A stretch of DNA of 64,000 nucleotides from Sva-07 sp963715825 (GTDB lineage Bacteria > Actinomycetota > Acidimicrobiia > Acidimicrobiales > Ilumatobacteraceae): assembly GCA_963715825.1 (NCBI GenBank), contig CAVQSI010000027.1, forward strand, positions 209,869-273,868. The letters run 5' to 3'. The notes under the pieces were generated by a model that saw only the letters and a program-made list of their open reading frames with translations, did no database searches and was not told the DNA's origin. Both the position numbers and the translations under genes were made by a program. Positions 33,053 to 41,605 of this stretch are shown piece by piece; position 1 is the stretch's first letter; each line of letters begins with the position of its first letter.

Positions 33053-34408
33053 TTGACCGACGAGACGGTCGAGCTGTTGCAGGTGTTGATCCGCAATCGT
33101 TGCGTCAACGACGGCACTGCCGAATCGGGTGGCGAGGTCCGCAACGCCGACGTGCTGCAACAGGTGATCGAGGGTCCAGGCGTCGACGTCGAGCGGTACG
33201 AGGCGGCGCCCGGGCGCGTGTCGATCGTCGGGCGCATCGCCGGGTCGGATCCCGACGCACCGAGCCTCTGTCTGATGGGCCACACCGACGTCGTGCCGGT
33301 CAACGAGTCTGGTTGGAGCGAGGACCCGTTCGGCGGCGAGATCCTCGACGGTCCCCACGGGCCGGAGGTGTGGGGTCGTGGCGCGGTCGACATGCTCAAT
33401 CTCACCGCCTCGATGGCGGTGACGTTCCGAAGTCTTGCGTCGAGCAGCTTCCGACCGACCGGCGACCTGATCTTCTTCGGGGTCGCCGACGAGGAGGCCG
33501 GCAGCGCGTACGGCGCCCGCTGGATGGCCGACCACCATCGTGATGCGATCATGGCCGACTACGTGCTGACCGAGAGCGGCGGGCTCCATTCCGGGGCCAC
33601 CGAGGCTCCCTTCGTGAGCGTCAACGTCGCAGAGAAGGGCGTGGCGTGGCGACGTCTGCGGGTGAAAGGCACACCAGGCCACGGCTCGGCACCGTTCCGG
33701 CGGGACAACGCGCTCGTCAAGGCGGCCGGGGTGATCCAGCGGCTGCACGACTACCGCCCGTCACCTCGCTTCCACGAACTGTGGGGCCAGAAGGTCGAGG
33801 CGCTCGGGCTGCCCGACGATGTGAAGGCGTCGCTGCTCGACCCGGCGGCGATCGACGACCTGCTCGACACGTTCCCGTCGGCTGCGGCGGCGTCGCACTT
33901 CCATGCGTGCACCCACACGACGTTCTCGCCCAACCTGATCGACGGCAGCGAGTCGGGCGGCGGTCGGATGAAGGTCAACGTGATCCCCGACACGGTCGTG
34001 ATCGACGTCGACATCCGCACGCTGCCGGGGGAGGGTCCCGACGACGTGGAGGCACACCTGCGCGCGGCGCTCGGCGACCTCGCCGACGAGGTGCAGGTGG
34101 AACCGTTGATGAACGACGCAGCGACGATCAGCCGGCTCGACACGCCGCTGTGGGATGCACTGGAGCGGGCGGTGCACGTGCCGTTCCCGACTGCCCGGCT
34201 CACACCGCAGTTCGTGGTCGGTTTCACCGATGCCCGCATCTTCCGCGAGCTGGGGGCGGTGGCGTACGGCGCCGGACTGTTCAGCCCATCGCTCGACTCG
34301 AGCGAGTACGGCTCACGCTTCCACGGCAACAACGAACGCATCGACATCGAGTCGCTCGGGCTCACCACCCGCCTCTTCCACCACGTCGCCACCGACCTCC
34401 TCGGCTGA
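33053..34408 (+). CDS. M20-family metallopeptidase
   Basis: 451 residues, di-zinc exopeptidase. Metal ligands and catalytic residues: H77 and D79 in GHTDVVP, D113 in GRGAVDML, E147-E148 in VADEEAGS, and His near the end in SRFHGNNERI. The dimerisation domain contains the conserved KGTPGHGSAP. Family members remove amino acids from dipeptides or acylated amino acids (ArgE/DapE/CPG2 type). The start is TTG 33053; no better in-frame ATG or GTG lies upstream. The stop is followed by a palindrome before the convergent secreted-protein gene. Confidence 0.9.
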   Translation: MTDETVELLQVLIRNRCVNDGTAESGGEVRNADVLQQVIEGPGVDVERYEAAPGRVSIVGRIAGSDPDAPSLCLMGHTDVVPVNESGWSEDPFGGEILDGPHGPEVWGRGAVDMLNLTASMAVTFRSLASSSFRPTGDLIFFGVADEEAGSAYGARWMADHHRDAIMADYVLTESGGLHSGATEAPFVSVNVAEKGVAWRRLRVKGTPGHGSAPFRRDNALVKAAGVIQRLHDYRPSPRFHELWGQKVEALGLPDDVKASLLDPAAIDDLLDTFPSAAAASHFHACTHTTFSPNLIDGSESGGGRMKVNVIPDTVVIDVDIRTLPGEGPDDVEAHLRAALGDLADEVQVEPLMNDAATISRLDTPLWDALERAVHVPFPTARLTPQFVVGFTDARIFRELGAVAYGAGLFSPSLDSSEYGSRFHGNNERIDIESLGLTTRLFHHVATDLLG

Positions 34409-34449
34409 CGAACCCCGGCGCCAGGGGTGTGTGCTCGGACGGGACGCGC

Positions 34450-34495
34450 AACAGTGCGCAAGTCGTCCCGCACTGGGGAGTCCTTGCGCACTGTT
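34450..34495. terminator. Perfect 13-bp-arm hairpin between convergent genes
   Basis: AACAGTGCGCAAG (34450-34462) and CTTGCGCACTGTT (34483-34495) pair perfectly across 20 bases. It is centred in the gap between the M20 peptidase stop (34408) and the stop of the secreted protein (34525), the right place for a bidirectional terminator. No U tract. Confidence 0.6.
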
Positions 34496-34524
34496 CGCAG
34501 GGGGTCGGGGTGACCGATGGGAGA

Positions 34525-35676
34525 TCAGTTCCGGAACTGCGGGCCGACGCAGTAGGGGACGGCGAAGCCCTCGGCGTCGGACTCCTGGTTCGGCGACATG
34601 ACCTGAATCGTGAAGACGCCCGACCACGTGTCGGGATCGACCGCCACGGCCTTGTTGGAGAGCCCGCCCGGGCTGGGGGGAGCGGTCGAGCTCGACGGGA
34701 CGTCGACGGGCAGGTTGACGAATGCCGTGTTGGACGCGCCGACCTCGACGGTGTAGGTGCTCGAACGCTGGCCGTTGGGGCCGACGAAGCGGTAGTCGAC
34801 GCTGGTCTCGCCGTTGGTGAGGATCGTCGCCGACAGGTGCACGGTGCACGGATCGGCCGGATCGGTCACCACCGCCAACTCCACGTCGGTCACCTCGGCG
34901 GCCATCGTCAGGCCACCGGAGCGGGTCTGCCCGCCGATCGGGGCCGGGACGTTCGCGCCCTCGAACTCGATGCTCAGCGGCACCTCGATCGACTGCCACT
35001 TCTCGTACTTGAAGTGTGCGCCATTGTTGCCGCGACACACCACCTTTCCGGTCAGAATGAGCGTCCCCTCGGCGTCGAACGGAAGCGCGCGAGCTGCGGC
35101 GGCCGACATGCCGTTCGCCATCCGGTCGGCGATGACGTCTTCGCCGAAGTCGAAGAGTTCCTGCTTCATCGTCTCGGTGAACGTGCCGTCGATCGACCAG
35201 TTGACGGCGACCCGCTTCACTGGCATGGAGTTCGCGTCCGGAACTGAGATCGAGGTCCATTCGTGGGCAATTTCCCAGGCGTAGTACATCCCATCTCCCG
35301 ATCCACCCTCGTTGCTGATCTCCGCTTTCCACAGCGAGTAGCCGGCTCGACAGTCGGCGCCGATCTCGGCGCCGAGCCAGATGTCGTCCGGGTGGGTGGC
35401 GTTGGAGGCGAGGCCGTTGAACTGGTGGTAGCCGTCGACCATCGACTGCGTCACCCGGATGGTGTTCGACTCGCCCTGGCCGGCGCCGGGTGTGCACGGC
35501 AGCGCCTGGCCCGGCAGGCACGTGTCGATCACTCCGGCGAAGTCCAGGCTGTTGACGCCGGGGTTGTAGGCGTGGCTCGTGCCGGCGGGGACACCGACGA
35601 AGCCTCCGGCGAGTGCGGTGGCGCCGACCAGGATCTTGGCGCCGAGTGAAGTGAGGGATCGTGAGGTGATGGACAT
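34525..35676 (-). CDS. Secreted protein of unknown function, divergent from an ECF sigma factor
   Basis: 383 residues. Signal peptide: RSLTSLGAKILVGATALAGGFVGVPAGTSHA, cleaved near SHA/YN. The mature protein has several Cys (TCLPGQALPCTP, DCRAGYS, VVCRGNNG, DPCTVH, PYCVGP), many Asp/Ser/Thr, beta-rich segments and a C-terminal half with repeated beta-sandwich style (VDYRFVGPNGQRSSTYTVEV). I recognise no domain. A strong AAGGAG seven bases before the ATG, rare in this window, promises high expression. Its promoter element GTAAGG-N15-CGTCAG (35723-35749, leftward) mirrors that of the sigma gene, so it is a likely direct target of that sigma factor. Confidence 0.72.
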   Translation of the reverse strand: MSITSRSLTSLGAKILVGATALAGGFVGVPAGTSHAYNPGVNSLDFAGVIDTCLPGQALPCTPGAGQGESNTIRVTQSMVDGYHQFNGLASNATHPDDIWLGAEIGADCRAGYSLWKAEISNEGGSGDGMYYAWEIAHEWTSISVPDANSMPVKRVAVNWSIDGTFTETMKQELFDFGEDVIADRMANGMSAAAARALPFDAEGTLILTGKVVCRGNNGAHFKYEKWQSIEVPLSIEFEGANVPAPIGGQTRSGGLTMAAEVTDVELAVVTDPADPCTVHLSATILTNGETSVDYRFVGPNGQRSSTYTVEVGASNTAFVNLPVDVPSSSTAPPSPGGLSNKAVAVDPDTWSGVFTIQVMSPNQESDAEGFAVPYCVGPQFRN

Positions 35677-35722
35677 CGGATGCTCCTTGTGGATCTCGGT
35701 CGGCGACCTGCCGACACCCGTC

Positions 35723-35749
35723 CTGACGATCGACCCGGCGGCTCCTTAC
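35723..35749 (-). promoter_or_regulatory. ECF-type promoter element for the secreted-protein gene
   Basis: Read leftward: GTAAGG (35749-35744), 15 bases, CGTCAG (35728-35723), followed by GACG. The same hexamers with the same 15-base spacing occur rightward at 35803-35829. CGTC-type -10 elements are typical for ECF sigma factors. The secreted-protein ATG is 47 bases downstream, leaving room for its Shine-Dalgarno. Confidence 0.6.
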
Positions 35750-35802
35750 GCGCCCACCGAAGAATTTCTCCGTCGCCACGATCCCGGGCCGGAGCGCTGC
35801 GT

Positions 35803-35829
35803 GTAAGGAAAGGTCGCGTCGATCGTCAG
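35803..35829 (+). promoter_or_regulatory. ECF-type promoter element for the sigma-factor operon
   Basis: GTAAGG (35803-35808), 15 bases, CGTCAG (35824-35829), then GACG. It is the mirror image of the element for the secreted protein: 16 bases (GTCGATCGTCAGGACG) are identical in both arms and GTAAGGA is conserved at the same distance. Sigma autoregulation is the simplest reading. Confidence 0.6.
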
Positions 35830-35836
35830 GACGAGC

Positions 35837-35884
35837 ATGAACCAAGAATCGGTACACACCGATGGGTCGATGTGGGACGCTTGA
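35837..35884 (+). CDS. Possible 15-residue leader peptide before the sigma gene
   Basis: ATG 35837 opens MNQESVHTDGSMWDA and stops at 35882-35884, four bases before GTG 35889. The ATG is seven bases past the CGTCAG element, so it would sit at or next to the transcript's 5' end, as in leaderless genes here. It may couple sigma translation to initiation at the leaderless ATG, or be chance. Confidence 0.3.
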   Translation: MNQESVHTDGSMWDA

Positions 35885-35888
35885 GGGC

Positions 35889-36776
35889 GTGGCGAGCGAC
35901 GAACGGTCGGATACAGCGCTCGTCGCTGCGGTGCGAGACGGCGATCGCGACGCGTACGGCGTGCTGTTCGAGCGTTGGTTCGATCGTGTCTACGACGTGG
36001 CGCGCAACATCGTGCGGAGTCCGGACACCGCAGCCGACGTGGCCCAGGACACGTTCATCTCTGCATGGGAACGGTTGGACCGGCTCGAGAACGTCGATGC
36101 GTTCGGAGGATGGCTCCTGCGCATCGCCCGGAACCGTGCACTCGACCGTCTCGAACGCGAGGGCCGCAGCCGGCCACAGGCGGACGACGTCGTGACCGGG
36201 CTCCACGACCGCGGCGCACCGGATCTGGTCGGGTCGCGGCGGACCCTCGATCCTGAGGAGATCAGTGCGAGCCACGATCGCGACGGGCTGATCGGCGCTG
36301 CGGCTGTCGCCCTCGGCGAACGCGACGCCAGCATCCTCGACCTCCATCTCCGCCACGGTCTCAGCCCCGCAGAGATCGCCGCCGAACTCGGCGTCACCCC
36401 CAACAACGCGCACCAACTCCTCTTCAGAATGCGCAACAAGCTGGGTGATGCCATCGGTGCCTACGTGCTGTGGCACCGTGGCCGCCCGGCGTGTGAGACA
36501 TTGCGGGCCAACGTGGCGTCGACGTTCGACGCCGACACCTTTGCGATGGTCGAACGCCATCGTCGTGGGTGCGAGGAGTGCACCGAACGCCGCAGCGCCC
36601 TCGTGGCGCCCGAGCAACTGTTCAGCGCCGCTCCGATGTTGGTGGCGCCGTTGCTGCTCCGCTCGGCGGTGAAAGACGCGCTGCAGTCGGCCGGCGTGCC
36701 CGTCGGAGCGGCCACGCCGACCAGCGGAGGCATCGATGGCGGCGGTGGCGTCGATGGCGGTGGCGTCGATGGCTGA
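35889..36776 (+). CDS. ECF sigma factor with fused zinc-binding anti-sigma-like tail
   Basis: 295 residues. Region 2: DAYGVLFERWFDRVYDVARN and AADVAQDTFISAWERL; region 4: GLSPAEIAAELGVTPNNAHQLLFRMRNKL helix-turn-helix. After it comes a 90-residue tail with FAMVERHRRGCEECTERRSAL: H-x3-C-x2-C is the zinc anti-sigma (ZAS) motif, so a redox- or zinc-sensing module seems fused to the sigma factor itself. The very end is GGIDGGGGVDGGGVDG low-complexity. GTG 35889 is chosen over ATG 35862. The stop overlaps the start of the membrane protein by eight bases. Upstream is the mirrored promoter. Confidence 0.85.
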   Translation: MASDERSDTALVAAVRDGDRDAYGVLFERWFDRVYDVARNIVRSPDTAADVAQDTFISAWERLDRLENVDAFGGWLLRIARNRALDRLEREGRSRPQADDVVTGLHDRGAPDLVGSRRTLDPEEISASHDRDGLIGAAAVALGERDASILDLHLRHGLSPAEIAAELGVTPNNAHQLLFRMRNKLGDAIGAYVLWHRGRPACETLRANVASTFDADTFAMVERHRRGCEECTERRSALVAPEQLFSAAPMLVAPLLLRSAVKDALQSAGVPVGAATPTSGGIDGGGGVDGGGVDG

Positions 36777-37771
36777 TGGTGGCGGTGGTGGTGGCGCGTC
36801 GCCCAGCACTGCAGGCGCAGGCGATGGGTCAGCCGGGCCCGACGCTTCGCACGGCCCTGCCGACAGCGGCCCCACGTTGGTCCCCTCCGTCGTCGAGCCT
36901 GGGGTCCAGCCGGACTCGGCCGATCCGGACACCCTCGGGATCGAAGACGGCGTCGCAGCCGAGCCGGCCGCCGAACCCGACCGCGATCGCCGCAGCGGGC
37001 TCCTCGTCCTCTGCGGAGCTGTGGCGGTCGTGCTGCTCGCCACGGCAGGGGTGGTGATCGCACTCGATGATCCCGGGCCGGACCCGGGTGTCTCCGTGGC
37101 ATCGGTCGAGGGTGACCCGGCGCCATCGGTGACAGCGACGGCAACCACGGTGTCGAGCATCGCGCCGGCCCCGACGACGGCCCCGACCACGACGCCGACC
37201 ACGACGATGGTGCAAGCCCGTGAAGGCACGGTGCCGATCAACGATGACTTCGCGCCGACTCCCAGCGACGCGCCGTCCGATCCGGTCCCGGCCACCACGG
37301 CACGGGATCGAGTCGTGACACCGCCCAGCGCGCAGGCACCAAATCCTCAGCCGCCCGTGGCGCCCCCGGCTCCTGTGCCGCCGACCGCCGCGCCGGCGGT
37401 CACGACACCACCGGTGACGACTGCAGCGCCGGTGACGACGGCACCGCCGCCACCGCCACCGCCGCCACCGCCGACCACCGCCGCCGCCAACGACTGGGGC
37501 ACCAACGGCGCCGCCACCTGCCGCACCCACGATCGTGCGCTTGTTCTTCGGATCCGCGCCGGCGGGCGTGCTCTGCCCCGGTACCCGGACGCCGCGGCGG
37601 ATCGGTTGGACCTCGACCGATGCCACCTCAGCAACGCTCGCCGTCGGTTCCAACTCCCGGTCGGTCGCGGTCGTCGGGCAACTCGACACGTGCGCGACGA
37701 GTGGCGATGTCGTCACGCTGACGGTCAGCGGTCCGGGTGGATCTGTCAACGACTCGATCGTCGCCCCGTGA
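36769..37771 (+). CDS. Single-pass Thr/Pro-rich membrane protein of the sigma operon, frame-disrupted
   Basis: Begins MADGGGGGGASPS (cytoplasmic, about 80 residues), one membrane helix SGLLVLCGAVAVVLLATAGV, then a long extracellular stalk rich in Thr, Pro and Val (PTTAPTTTPTTT, then PPPPPPPPPP). The stalk's frame goes into nonsense after about 37490, while the next frame carries APTIVRLFFGSAPAGVLCPGT and a tidy C-terminal domain ending TLTVSGPGGSVNDSIVAP at 37771. One extra base within the CCG/CCA-rich run (37430-37490) explains this. The N-terminus overlaps the sigma gene, so the two are coupled. It resembles a surface sensor or anti-sigma partner by position only. Confidence 0.65.
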
Positions 37772-37774
37772 CGC

Positions 37775-38584
37775 TCAGCGCTTGCGGGAGGCGAGGTATG
37801 CGCGGGCGGCGGCACGGGCGTCGGGGTCGCGCATCGCAGCGCCGAGCTGGTCGGCGTCGGCCCACGATCCGGCGGTGGACGCGACGTCCTCGAGCGCTTC
37901 GTTGACCTGACGCTTGGTTGCCCGGACCACGCTCGGTGCCTTCTTCGCCAGCTGTTCGGCGAGTTCGTCGACAGCCGATTCGAGTTCGGCGCGTGGAACG
38001 ACGCGGTTGACGAAGCCGATCCGCAGTGCCTCGTCCGCCGAGAACGGGCGACACGTGAGCACCAGCTCGCGTGTGAGTGCTGGCCCGATCTCTCGCACCA
38101 ATCGCGGGATGCCGCCCCACGCGAGGGGGATCCCGAGATCGACCTCGGGGATCGAGAACACGGTGTCGTCAGCCGCGATCCGCAGATCGCACACACCGGC
38201 GAGCACCACGCCTCCGCCGACGCACGGACCCTTGATGGCCGCGATCGTGAGCGCCGACATCCGGTCCATCGCCTCGGCCATCAGCCGTCCGAGATCCGCC
38301 TGGTCTCGGCTCGACGTGGCCGTCGCCGAGTCGGTGCCGGCGAACTCGCGAAGGTCGAACCCGGACGAGAATCCCCGACCCTCGCCGGTGACGATCACGA
38401 CGTGGGCGTCGATGGTGTTGAACCACCGCGCCGCCTCGGCGATCTCGCGCAGCGGCACCGTGCCGAGCGGGTTGAGTTTGTCGCCTTGCGTGAGCGTCAT
38501 CCGGCCGATCGGCCCGCTCGCGCCTGGTGACGAGGCGGCGTCGACCTCGACGCGCAAGGTGGAGAACTCTGGAGCATCCGTCAT
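37775..38584 (-). CDS. Enoyl-CoA hydratase/isomerase family protein
   Basis: 269 residues, crotonase fold: oxyanion-hole segments GEGRGFSSGFDLREF (about 68-82) and IAAIKGPCVGGGVVLAGVCDLRIA, then FSIPEVDLGIPLAWGGIPRLVREIG. The catalytic positions of classical enoyl-CoA hydratase (two Glu) are not both obvious: E in PEVDLGI fits one. It acts in beta-oxidation or a related acyl-CoA conversion. It begins 20 bases after the MBL-fold gene on the same strand, so they may be co-transcribed, and converges with the sigma-operon membrane protein. Confidence 0.88.
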   Translation of the reverse strand: MTDAPEFSTLRVEVDAASSPGASGPIGRMTLTQGDKLNPLGTVPLREIAEAARWFNTIDAHVVIVTGEGRGFSSGFDLREFAGTDSATATSSRDQADLGRLMAEAMDRMSALTIAAIKGPCVGGGVVLAGVCDLRIAADDTVFSIPEVDLGIPLAWGGIPRLVREIGPALTRELVLTCRPFSADEALRIGFVNRVVPRAELESAVDELAEQLAKKAPSVVRATKRQVNEALEDVASTAGSWADADQLGAAMRDPDARAAARAYLASRKR

Positions 38585-38603
38585 GCCCCGCATCCTCGCA
38601 GGC

Positions 38604-39509
38604 TCACGTCGTCTGGAACCGGCCCGGGGCGACCTCGACCGCTTCGCCGCGGCGGAGCATGCGCTGCACGTGGAGCTCCGCGCTACGAGTCTCGACCGAC
38701 TCGACGAACGCCATGTCGACGTGCGGGCGATAGATGAACCGGTGCTCGCGCATCTCGTCGATCGAGCGCGGTTCACGGAGGTACTCGAGCATCGCGTCGT
38801 GACGACGACCGATGACGGCGGTGAACGCATCGATCATCGCGACGAAGGTCTCCCGTCCCTCGATCACACCCTTGTGATGAAAGGTGACGTAGAACTCGGC
38901 GTCTTCGTCGCGCACCTTCGCCAGGCTCGCCTCGAAGTCCTCGAGGTCACTCCACACATCGCCGTAGTACGGCCCGAAACCGGTCAGATCGATGTCGGAC
39001 AAGAAGAACACGCCGTCCATCCGGAACCCGCTGTGGCCGCGTGTGTGGCCGGGAAGGTGGACGGCCTCGACCGTCACGCCACCACCGAGATCGAACACGT
39101 GGCCATCGGTGAAACCGTGGGCGTCGGGGCGCGGCACGTAGTGGAACTCGTCGAGGATCACCCGCTCGAACGCTTCCCGAGCGTCGCCCGTCAACCCGTA
39201 CACCGCCATCAGCCCCTCCATCGACTGTGCACCCGGAAGGTCCTCGTCGTGGATGTGCAGCCGAGCCGACGGGAACGTGCCGTTGCCGGCCATGTGGTCC
39301 TCGTGCGAGTGGCTGTTGATCACGGCGTCGATCACCGCCGGCACGCCGCCGCGGGCGACGACGGTCACCGATGGATCGATCAGCACCGTCTCGCCCGCGC
39401 CCCGCACGAGCAGCGTGTTGCCCGATGGGTACGCGCCGTTGGCGTCGCCGACGAGCACGCTCACCGAGTCGGTCAGTCGTCGCTCGTCGTTGCCCCAGTC
39501 GCAGATCAT
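38604..39509 (-). CDS. Metallo-beta-lactamase-fold hydrolase
   Basis: 301 residues. The metal site is HSHEDH (in AVINSHSHEDHMAGNG), the third His lies in LPGHTRGHSGF, and Asp in FLSDIDLTG. The C-terminal portion is longer than in glyoxalase II and has HHKGVIEG. It hydrolyses a thioester, lactone or ester; the substrate is unknown. ATG 39509 is selected because TAGGTT ends seven bases before it; the GTG farther upstream would start inside a palindrome. Likely co-transcribed with the enoyl-CoA hydratase. Confidence 0.88.
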   Translation of the reverse strand: MICDWGNDERRLTDSVSVLVGDANGAYPSGNTLLVRGAGETVLIDPSVTVVARGGVPAVIDAVINSHSHEDHMAGNGTFPSARLHIHDEDLPGAQSMEGLMAVYGLTGDAREAFERVILDEFHYVPRPDAHGFTDGHVFDLGGGVTVEAVHLPGHTRGHSGFRMDGVFFLSDIDLTGFGPYYGDVWSDLEDFEASLAKVRDEDAEFYVTFHHKGVIEGRETFVAMIDAFTAVIGRRHDAMLEYLREPRSIDEMREHRFIYRPHVDMAFVESVETRSAELHVQRMLRRGEAVEVAPGRFQTT

Positions 39510-39527
39510 CTGGCCGAACCTACCGAC

Positions 39528-39560
39528 GATCACGCCTGGGGTCTGACCCCCGGCGTGATC
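39528..39560. repeat. GATCACGCC/GGCGTGATC palindrome with GGGGTCtGACCCC core
   Basis: GATCACGCCtGGGGTCtgACCCCcGGCGTGATC: nine-base outer arms and a five-base inner pair. It lies between the MsrB stop and the MBL gene's promoter, on the same strand as both. It is almost identical to the palindrome at 61146-61177. Confidence 0.8.
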
Positions 39561-39593
39561 TCGCGATGCGCCGAGGTGTGCCCCTCGCCGCAG

Positions 39594-39992
39594 TCAGTCG
39601 GCGGGCTCGAGCTTGAGCGATGCCGAGTTCATGCAGAAGCGGTCGCCTGAGGGGCCGGGGCCGTCGGGGAACACATGGCCGAGGTGGGCGCCGCACGTGG
39701 CGCAGATCGCCTCGGTGCGCACCATGCCGTGTGACCGATCCTCCTTGAGCGTGACCTTCGCGGGATCCATCGCCTCGGTGAAGCTCGGCCAACCCGAACC
39801 CGAGTCGTACTTGGTTTCCGAGGAGAACAGCGCCTCGTCACACACGATGCAGTGATACGTGCCCGGGTCCTTGACGTCCCAGTAGGCGCCGCTGAACGCG
39901 CGCTCGGTGCCGGCGCGCTGGGTCACCTCGTACTGCAGCGGAGTGAGCTTCTGCTTCAGCTCGTCGTCGGTGGGAATCGCTCGTTCAGCCAT
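39594..39992 (-). CDS. msrB: Peptide-methionine (R)-S-oxide reductase MsrB
   Basis: 132 residues. Zinc ligands C48 and C51 (YHCIVCDEALF) plus C97 and C100 (AICATCGAHLGHVF); active-site Cys120 in DRFCMNSASL; substrate loop GSGWPSF (65-71). It repairs methionine-R-sulfoxide in oxidised proteins. CATCCT six bases before the ATG suits a leaderless start. It diverges from the DUF3179 lipoprotein gene, 110 bases apart. I see no msrA nearby. Confidence 0.95.
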   Translation of the reverse strand: MAERAIPTDDELKQKLTPLQYEVTQRAGTERAFSGAYWDVKDPGTYHCIVCDEALFSSETKYDSGSGWPSFTEAMDPAKVTLKEDRSHGMVRTEAICATCGAHLGHVFPDGPGPSGDRFCMNSASLKLEPAD

Positions 39993-40102
39993 GGCACCAG
40001 GATGCCCGAAACGTTGGCAGGCCCTCGTACCGTCCGCGGAGTTTCGCTCGTGTTCCTCGCACCGTTCGAACGTGGCAATCGGCGCCTTCGTACCCTCATC
40101 AC

Positions 40103-41524
40103 ATGCGCCAACGGCCCTCCAAGCTCCTGCTGCTCCTCGTCGCCGGGATGCTCGTCACGGCCTGTGCGGCGGACTCCGATGACGCCGCCGGCGACGCAGC
40201 CGACGCCACGGAGCGCCCCCCGGTGTTCCGCTACCCGCCGGCACCGGCAGCTCCCGCAGCCGACGTCGCGGACGCGGCCGAGGTCCGCGATGCCATGGAT
40301 CGCATCGACACGCAGTTGCTCGTCGGCGAGATCGACGAGGCGGCGCTGGCCGATCTGGTCGAGCACGGCGACGCCCGCCACGCCTGGTACGTCGTTGACC
40401 TCATGCGGTTCTTCGGCCCCGGCGAGAACGGCAACGAACTCGTCGACGCGTTCGAGTCGCTGACGGCCACGTCGATCGCCGACGACCCGGACAGCGAGCG
40501 CAGCGTGTGGCTCAGCACCACGAATCACCTGATCGCCTGGGACACGCCCGACTATCCCGACTACCGCACCGACAAGGCCGATCTGTTCCTGCTCGTCGAG
40601 GAGCGGTGGGACCCGTTCTTCGCCGACGACGACGCGGACATCGACTGGCGCCTGCTCAGCTGGGGTGGGGTCCTGATCGACGACCGTGAACTCGGCGACC
40701 CCGACGGCTGCTCGCGGGGCTGTATCCCGGCTCTCGACGACCCGGCGGTCACCGATGCCGCCGGCGGCGACTGGTATCCCGACGATGCGATCGTGTTCGG
40801 CATCGTCGAGGGCGACGAGGCGTTGGCGATCCCGAAGAACATCGCCGAGATCCACGAGATGTTCAACCTCACGTTGGGTGATCGTCGCTTCGGGATCCCG
40901 TACTGCACGCTGTGCGGCTCGGCGCAGGCGTACCGCACCGACGACGCCGTCACGATCGGTGGTGCCGACGAGGTGCCGGTGCTGCGCACCTCCGGCCTGC
41001 TGTCACGTTCGAACAAGGTGATGTACGACCTGCGCACCCAGTCGGTGTTCGACACGTTCACCGGTGCGGCGGTGTCGGGTCCGCTGCAGGAGCAGGGCAT
41101 CGTGCTCGACGAAACCACCGTGCTGCGTACGACATGGGGCGAGTGGAAGGCGGCCCACCCCGACACGACGATCATCGCGGAGGACGGAGGCATCGGTCGG
41201 AGTTATTCGCTCGATCCGCTCCAGGGTCGCGACGACAACGGCCCGATCTTCCCGATCGGTCCGGCCGACGACCGCCTCGACGTCCAGGAACTCGTCGTCG
41301 GCGTCATCACCGACGACGGCACCCCGATCGCCTTCCCGGCCGGCGCCGTTCGAGCGGCACTCGCCGCCGGCGACACCGTCGAGGCGGCAGGCGTGGAACT
41401 CGTCGACGACGGTGGCGGGCTCCGCGCCGTCGACCAAGCGACGGGCGACCCGATCGCCTCGCACGAGTCGTTCTGGTTCGCGTGGAGCCAGTTCCACCCG
41501 ACCACCGAACTCTGGGAAGGCTGA
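40103..41524 (+). CDS. DUF3179-family lipoprotein
   Basis: 473 residues. Signal peptide KLLLLLVAGMLVTAC with lipidated Cys21, then a Pro/Ala-rich linker. The large domain has FGIPYCTLCGSAQAY, the Cys-x-x-Cys-containing landmark of DUF3179 proteins, and SRSNKVMYDLRTQSVFDTFTGAAVSGPL. The family is found on the outside of many bacterial and archaeal cells and its activity is unknown; the C-x2-C may bind a metal or form a disulfide. TACCCT six bases before the ATG. A strong hairpin follows the stop. Confidence 0.85.
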   Translation: MRQRPSKLLLLLVAGMLVTACAADSDDAAGDAADATERPPVFRYPPAPAAPAADVADAAEVRDAMDRIDTQLLVGEIDEAALADLVEHGDARHAWYVVDLMRFFGPGENGNELVDAFESLTATSIADDPDSERSVWLSTTNHLIAWDTPDYPDYRTDKADLFLLVEERWDPFFADDDADIDWRLLSWGGVLIDDRELGDPDGCSRGCIPALDDPAVTDAAGGDWYPDDAIVFGIVEGDEALAIPKNIAEIHEMFNLTLGDRRFGIPYCTLCGSAQAYRTDDAVTIGGADEVPVLRTSGLLSRSNKVMYDLRTQSVFDTFTGAAVSGPLQEQGIVLDETTVLRTTWGEWKAAHPDTTIIAEDGGIGRSYSLDPLQGRDDNGPIFPIGPADDRLDVQELVVGVITDDGTPIAFPAGAVRAALAAGDTVEAAGVELVDDGGGLRAVDQATGDPIASHESFWFAWSQFHPTTELWEG

Positions 41525-41541
41525 GCGCGAGTCTCGCAACG

Positions 41542-41584
41542 CTCGACGGATCTGGTTTCGACTGCCGCGACCAGATCGGTCGAG
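41542..41584. terminator. Hairpin between convergent genes
   Basis: CTCGACGGATCTGGT (41542-41556) pairs with ACCAGATCGGTCGAG (41570-41584) with one mismatch, loop 13 bases. It lies between the DUF3179 stop and the SnoaL-like stop, so it may terminate both. No U tract. Confidence 0.6.
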
Positions 41585-41605
41585 AACTGCACCGAGCGAC
41601 TGGGC

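Noticed and set aside
34525..35676. Secreted protein as a carbohydrate-active enzyme or peptidase
   Set aside because: No catalytic motif of a known hydrolase family could be found in the mature sequence.
38604..39533. GTG 39533 as the start of the MBL-fold gene
   Set aside because: It lies inside the palindrome at 39528-39560; TAGGTT is correctly placed before ATG 39509 instead.
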